Part shown: piece by piece, positions 60,274-64,000 of the stretch
How positions within the stretch are numbered: the stretch's first letter is position 1
How the letters are laid out: the number at the start of each line of letters is the position of its first letter
NCBI GenBank assembly: GCA_002478565.1
Contig: DLPC01000011.1
Span: 58,098-122,097, forward strand
Length of the DNA stretch: 64,000 bases
Origin: Flavobacteriales bacterium UBA7468
Lineage (GTDB): Bacteria; Bacteroidota; Bacteroidia; Flavobacteriales_D; Crocinitomicaceae
Reading direction: 5' to 3'
Translations under genes and position numbers: made by a program
The notes under the pieces: model-generated
The model's input: the letters and a program-made list of their open reading frames with translations, nothing else
The model's database searches: none
Told to the model about the DNA's origin: nothing

Positions 60274-60888
60274 CTATTGGATTTGACCCGCTTTAATCCC
60301 AGTACTCGGACCTTGTTTTACTCCTGAAGCTAAGAGAGTTAGGTGATAGCCACTTTTTTCCAATTTCAACCAACCATACCAATCCTGATTGTTCTTGCGG
60401 ATTTTTAACCCAAAATAGCTACTTCCATTAAAATCTGTAACAAAAGGAGCTTGGTTCACAGCTACTAAAATTCCTGCTGAACTATACCATTGGTGAGAAG
60501 AACTGATACTATCATTTTCAGAGTATTTTCTAACCTCATTGAAATTACCCGTTGTTGCTACTGAGCCATTATTTTGTATGGCAGAAATAACATAGCTTGT
60601 ATTGTAATTCGCACAGGGATAACTCGCGCTCACAAAATCATACCAAGAAGTGCAAGAAATTTGAAAATCTGCTTGCCCATCATTGTCAAGATCAATGGTC
60701 CTAAAAACAGCGGAGTCTGCGGGTTGTACAATCATGCCACAACCAGAAGGGTGTTGAATAAGTGTATCTACACAAGTGAATGATTCTGTGGGCACAAATG
60801 TTTGATGAAAAATTGGATAGGTAACCTTGTCCTTCAAACAAGCTGAAAGAAGAACAAGTATGAGTAATGCGTTCCGAACTGATCTCAT
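60274..60888 (-). CDS. hypothetical lipoprotein, 204 aa
   Basis: A lipoprotein with signal peptide and lipobox LLSAC (Cys17). The mature protein is beta-rich, has the phrase TIDLDNDGQADFQISCTSWYDF, which resembles VCBS/FG-GAP Ca-binding repeats, and ends in FGLKIRKNNQDWYGWLKLEKSGYHLTLL, a common end in Bacteroidota surface lipoproteins. No function is assigned. Its ATG directly abuts the VIT-gene stop, so it is likely downstream in the same unit. Confidence 0.75.
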   Translation of the reverse strand: MRSVRNALLILVLLSACLKDKVTYPIFHQTFVPTESFTCVDTLIQHPSGCGMIVQPADSAVFRTIDLDNDGQADFQISCTSWYDFVSASYPCANYNTSYVISAIQNNGSVATTGNFNEVRKYSENDSISSSHQWYSSAGILVAVNQAPFVTDFNGSSYFGLKIRKNNQDWYGWLKLEKSGYHLTLLASGVKQGPSTGIKAGQIQ

Positions 60889-61596
60889 CTATACATTGAC
60901 CCCAAATAATGAACCTACGCCAGCTGAAAGGGCCATGGCAATGGTACCCCAAATTGTAATCCTGGTAACTGCCTTTACAATATTAGAACCACCGGTTCTT
61001 GCCGCTGTTGTGCCGAGTAAAATCAAGGAAAGAATTGTGAAGCCGTATAGCCAATATTCCATTCCTTTTAAAGGCGCAAAAATAATGACCAACAAAGGCA
61101 ATACGCCACCAACCGAAAATGCTGCCCCAGATGCCAAAGCAGCTTGGATCGGATTGGCTTGTGTGATTTCATTGATACCTAATTCGTCACGGACGTGTGC
61201 TGCCAAAGCATCGTGTGCTGTGAGTTCTTGTGCTACAAGCAGAGCAGTCTCTTTCTTTAAGCCCCGTTGCTCGTAGATTTGAGCTAATATCTGCAATTCT
61301 TCTTCAGGCATTTCAGCCAATTCTTGTTTTTCTCTTTCGATATCAGCATGTTCGGTATCCATCTGAGAACTCACTGATACGTATTCACCAGCTGCCATGG
61401 AAAGTGCACCTGCTACTAAGCCTGCCACAGTTGCAAGAATTACGGGTTCACGGGTTGCACTAGCAGTAGCTACACCAATTGCCAAACTAGAGATTGAAAT
61501 GATGCCATCATTGGCACCTAAAACTGCCGCACGCAACCAATTACTTCGGTGAATGTAGTGGCTATCTAGGTAGTTGTCGATATTGATGTTACTCAT
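60889..61596 (-). CDS. VIT1/CCC1 family Fe2+/Mn2+ transporter
   Basis: A 235-residue membrane protein of the vacuolar iron transporter family. The N-terminal motif LRAAVLGANDGIISISSLAIGVA and the second-span region VAGLVAGALSMAAGEYVSVSSQMDTEHADIEREKQEL are characteristic, with the metal-coordinating Glu/Met residues in the cytosolic helical loop. Members usually move Fe2+ or Mn2+ out of the cytosol. It has its own promoter, which sits at the boundary of the M48 gene. Confidence 0.92.
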   Translation of the reverse strand: MSNINIDNYLDSHYIHRSNWLRAAVLGANDGIISISSLAIGVATASATREPVILATVAGLVAGALSMAAGEYVSVSSQMDTEHADIEREKQELAEMPEEELQILAQIYEQRGLKKETALLVAQELTAHDALAAHVRDELGINEITQANPIQAALASGAAFSVGGVLPLLVIIFAPLKGMEYWLYGFTILSLILLGTTAARTGGSNIVKAVTRITIWGTIAMALSAGVGSLFGVNV

Positions 61597-61622
61597 GGGA
61601 TCTATGAATGTTATTTACTGAA

Positions 61623-61630
61623 CAAAGATA
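61623..61630 (-). promoter_or_regulatory. VIT-gene promoter
   Basis: Exact TATCTTTG on the minus strand, with TTG (CAA at 61648-61650 on plus) at a 17-bp spacer inside the M48 coding end. Leader of about 23 nt. Confidence 0.7.
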
Positions 61631-62695
61631 TTATTTCTTGAGGCGCTCAAACCACATTTCTAAATCCGGATTCGGAACAATTAAAGCTTTCCGCTTTAAA
61701 ATGAGCGCATTGATGTGCTGAATTCTGGAGTTGGGTAGCGGATGTGAACTCAATAATTCAGGAATGGCTTCAACCCCTGTTGCTTTCAGTTTTTTAAATA
61801 ACTGAAGCATGGCCTTAGGGTCTTGGTGGTTTTCGAGTAAAATCTGGAGCCCAAGTTCGTCGGCTTGTTGCTCGTGAGCACGCGCATAGGAAAGTTGATG
61901 CACTTGTTGGGCGTTGTCTGTCAATACTGCGGCTACACCACTGACATCTCCAATGAGTAAAGAAATGATCATGTATCCTGCCAAATTTCTACTCAATAAC
62001 TTCATGGAATGCCGTTCGTTGATATGGCTTACTTCATGACCAATCAAAGCAACTAATTGTGCGGGTGTTTCAAGTTGATCCAACAAACCCGTATAAACGA
62101 CAATTTCACCATTTGGCATGGCAAATGCATTGACCTCATCGGATCGAACGACATTCAAATGTAAGGGGCGTTTATTGTATAATTGGAGCTCTGCTGCAAA
62201 AGCGTTAAGAGCCTTACTTCTTTTTTGATCTATGCTTTCTGCTGGCACCATTGTGCTAAAAAAAGAATCGCCAATATGGTCATCAACAGTGGTTGGTAAA
62301 AATGAAACGGCTCTTTCGGCAAGTGGCGGCAATCCCCAAAAATAGGCCGCAATGAGACCAAAAAAAAGCAGCCCAGCAACGAAAAGTACTTTAAACAAGC
62401 CGAGTTGCATGAATTGAAAATGAAGGTTGTTTTTAGCCAAGACTTTGACCAATTCATTTTTTTGTTTTTGCGAAACTTCAATGCGCAGAAATGCCGCCGC
62501 AGTTGAGCCATTTCGGAGTTCAAGGTGCTTGGGCCCTTCTTGAACTTGGATGGCTTCAAAAGACCATTGTTCAATTTTTTGGTCCTCAAACTTGAGATAA
62601 AGCAGTTTTTGTTGGACATGAAACCTAACTTCAACAATTTGAGCTTGCGACGTTAGGCCATCAAAATATTGTGCTTCAAATTGGGTGTGCTCCAT
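61631..62695 (-). CDS. M48 family metalloprotease
   Basis: A 354-residue membrane-linked protease. An N-terminal ~90-residue beta-rich domain is followed by one membrane span (~97-120), then the M48 catalytic region: zinc motif HEVSHINERHS, and the third-ligand Glu in ARAHEQQADELGLQILL. The C-terminal LSSHPLPNSRIQHINAL is typical of the BepA/LoiP-like group with the active site facing the periplasm. Its ATG abuts the stop of YjgN, and such DUF898-M48 pairs are conserved in many bacteria. Confidence 0.9.
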   Translation of the reverse strand: MEHTQFEAQYFDGLTSQAQIVEVRFHVQQKLLYLKFEDQKIEQWSFEAIQVQEGPKHLELRNGSTAAAFLRIEVSQKQKNELVKVLAKNNLHFQFMQLGLFKVLFVAGLLFFGLIAAYFWGLPPLAERAVSFLPTTVDDHIGDSFFSTMVPAESIDQKRSKALNAFAAELQLYNKRPLHLNVVRSDEVNAFAMPNGEIVVYTGLLDQLETPAQLVALIGHEVSHINERHSMKLLSRNLAGYMIISLLIGDVSGVAAVLTDNAQQVHQLSYARAHEQQADELGLQILLENHQDPKAMLQLFKKLKATGVEAIPELLSSHPLPNSRIQHINALILKRKALIVPNPDLEMWFERLKK

Positions 62696-63664
62696 TTATA
62701 TCAAATCAATATTGAATAAATCTACGGCGTCGTCACCAAAAGCATCGTTGTATTCTGCTTCTGTTTGAGAAACCGCATTCAGATTGATATTACCCATCAT
62801 TTTGATATGGCTAAACATAAAGCGAAGTGTTCGCATCTCCACCCAAGCCGCTCCAATACCGAGCGTAAAGACCAACAGGAAGAAATTTGACACGAGTAAT
62901 TTGAGGAAGTCAACTCCTGTAGCCGTAGACAGAAAAATTACTTTTTGATCTCCTTTACGCAGCTTCATGTTGTCAATGTAGTAGTTGAAGATGTCTTTCT
63001 GCCACCAAAAAGAATATATTCCGAGGGTGATGAACGTTAGTATGTTCCCTTTGAAATTCAATAAAAAATATTCAGAACCGCTCGCTTCATTTGAGAATTC
63101 GACATCTCCGAAACGGATATGGCGGTGTGTATAGGTACGTAAATTCATCGCCAACCAAGAGCTGTAAATGCCTAATGTTAGTACTGTAAAAAGCAGGTCT
63201 TTGAAAAACTGAACGGTGAGCTCTTTTCGGTCTCCGCGATATCCAAAACGAATGCCTCTGAATGAGGTTCTGCTCATGCGGTAGCGAAAAGAACCATGAA
63301 TGATAAATGGTATAAAAGCAAAAATGACCAAATACAATAACACTGCTCCTAGAATGGGTGCCTCTGCAAACCGAACAAACAAAAAGAAAGCTATCATCAC
63401 CATTAAATAAATTCCAATCAATTTGATGAAGCCCTTGAAGATTTCAGCCCCTGTACCTAAGAAACTAAAACTTTCATTGTTAAGGGTGGTGTGGCTATAG
63501 ATATACTGCAATTGTTTAGCGCGCGCCCAAGGGTAATAAAATCCGAGGGTGAGGATCGTTAAAATCCAGTTGACCAATAAAATCCCAAAAAATTCCTTAC
63601 CGTCGCCCTTAAATTCAAGTTGATAACTTTCGTTGGTTTGAGCTTGTAAATCGTTTGTTTCCAT
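62696..63664 (-). CDS. YjgN/DUF898 family membrane protein
   Basis: A 322-residue protein with about six to seven spans. The family repeat is visible three times: LTILTLGFYYPWARAKQLQYIYSHT, TVLTLGIYSSWLAMNLRTYTHRHIRFG and FITLGIYSFWWQKDIFNYYIDNMKL. The repeated TLGIYxxW(A/L) motif followed by basic residues defines DUF898. Function unknown; linked here, as often, to an M48 protease, possibly its partner. Confidence 0.88.
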   Translation of the reverse strand: METNDLQAQTNESYQLEFKGDGKEFFGILLVNWILTILTLGFYYPWARAKQLQYIYSHTTLNNESFSFLGTGAEIFKGFIKLIGIYLMVMIAFFLFVRFAEAPILGAVLLYLVIFAFIPFIIHGSFRYRMSRTSFRGIRFGYRGDRKELTVQFFKDLLFTVLTLGIYSSWLAMNLRTYTHRHIRFGDVEFSNEASGSEYFLLNFKGNILTFITLGIYSFWWQKDIFNYYIDNMKLRKGDQKVIFLSTATGVDFLKLLVSNFFLLVFTLGIGAAWVEMRTLRFMFSHIKMMGNINLNAVSQTEAEYNDAFGDDAVDLFNIDLI

Positions 63665-63726
63665 AGTAGTTAGGTTTAGTTAAAGTAGAAACAAGATAGT
63701 GAGATTTTTGAAATTCCTAAACAATG

Positions 63727-63999
63727 TCATTCAAATTTAGCCCTGAAACCAGTGGAAATTGAACCAGATTCCTCTTTACTTTCATAATTGATATTGAGGT
63801 GATAGTATTGATCTTTTTGCATTCCCGAAATGGGTACGACAAACGTATTGAGCCCTTTTTGAATCTTTAAATCCAAACTAGCCATTTGCTTATCCTCGTT
63901 TTGTTCATATACCACAACGTTCATTTTTTGCGCACCAAGACTATAAAACTTGAGTTGAAGTGTGTGCTGATCTAAAAGCTGGAGAAAACGGCCATCTTG
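63727..63999 (-). CDS. C-terminal part of a protein cut by the window edge (5' partial)
   Basis: On the minus strand the frame stays open from 63999 to the stop at 63727, giving at least 90 residues; the start lies beyond the window. The fragment (HTLQLKFYSLGAQKMNVVVYEQ, LDLKIQKGLNTFVVPISGM, DQYYHLNINYESKEESGSIS) is a beta-rich domain that could be an Ig-like or T9SS-related C-terminal domain, but it lacks the clear PNP...GIYxL signature. Function cannot be stated. Confidence 0.6.
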   Translation of the reverse strand, partial: QDGRFLQLLDQHTLQLKFYSLGAQKMNVVVYEQNEDKQMASLDLKIQKGLNTFVVPISGMQKDQYYHLNINYESKEESGSISTGFRAKFE

Positions 64000-64000
64000 A

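Noticed and set aside
60827..61276. 149-codon plus-strand frame over the VIT gene
   Set aside because: Antisense to a family-matched transporter; Ala/Cys/Ser-rich shadow.

Overview
The window is chromosomal DNA of a Bacteroidota bacterium, most likely of the class Flavobacteriia. The evidence is convergent. There are several proteins with type IX secretion (T9SS) C-terminal sorting domains of type A and type B, an OmpA protein with the TPR/PD40/OmpA layout of PorE, a DUF5686 outer-membrane protein, a TonB-dependent receptor with an N-terminal carboxypeptidase-regulatory domain, and a YtxJ bacillithiol-type protein. Promoters match the Bacteroidota consensus (TTG, about 19 bp, TAnnTTTG), and recognisable Shine-Dalgarno sequences are scarce. 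I cannot name the genus. No phage, insertion sequence, CRISPR array or rRNA is visible; the window reads as dense core genome with short intergenic gaps and no gene-free stretch over 300 bp.

Layout. 1-4.8 kb: the end of a type B T9SS protein, then lptB, a DUF5686 protein and tatC on the minus strand. 4.9-6.4 kb: a small orphan gene and three tandem related lipoproteins. 6.5-9.6 kb: pheS-ytxJ-glutaminyl cyclase-LOG protein, tightly packed. 9.6-15.9 kb: PASTA protein, T9SS protein, rluD and the PorE-like OmpA protein. 15.9-20.1 kb: PspC protein, RmlD-like reductase and two tandem amino-acid permeases. 20.1-28.8 kb: HhH protein, apt, acyl-CoA dehydrogenase, rpsU, xerC-like recombinase, PfkB kinase, DUF349 protein, membrane protein, GT9 glycosyltransferase and acyl-CoA thioesterase. 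28.9-34.4 kb: secreted M43 protease, uvrC, nadC and a phosphopantetheinyl transferase. 34.5-42.5 kb: a TonB-dependent receptor followed by a 1389-residue T9SS protein. 42.5-46.3 kb: exported superoxide dismutase with an extra helical domain, mgtE, an MFS transporter and tRNA-Ser(GGA). 46.3-48.2 kb: PAP2 phosphatase, VOC protein and a DUF1272-GNAT fusion. 48.2-55.4 kb: cell-elongation cluster mreC-mreD-mrdA-rodA plus a class A PBP. 55.4-57.6 kb: scoA-scoB CoA transferase and cysQ. 57.6-64 kb: a run of mostly small minus-strand genes (lipoproteins, DUF2200, YjdM, methyltransferase, DUF1801, VIT transporter, M48 protease, YjgN) and the end of a further gene cut by the window edge.

The genes mostly serve envelope biogenesis and secretion (lptB, tatC, PorE-like protein, T9SS cargo, mre/PBP cluster), translation (pheS, rpsU, rluD, tRNA-Ser) and housekeeping metabolism. 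I see no clear novel multi-gene system. The most striking unexplained signal is regulatory: about ten genes have a TAnnTTTG box ending only 4-5 nt before the start codon, in several cases in divergent pairs, which predicts leaderless transcripts. Next in interest are the three-copy lipoprotein array, the two-domain exported superoxide dismutase, the DUF1272-GNAT fusion, a CAA-rich 10-bp tandem repeat leader, and a terminator for the M43 protease gene embedded in the convergent uvrC coding sequence.
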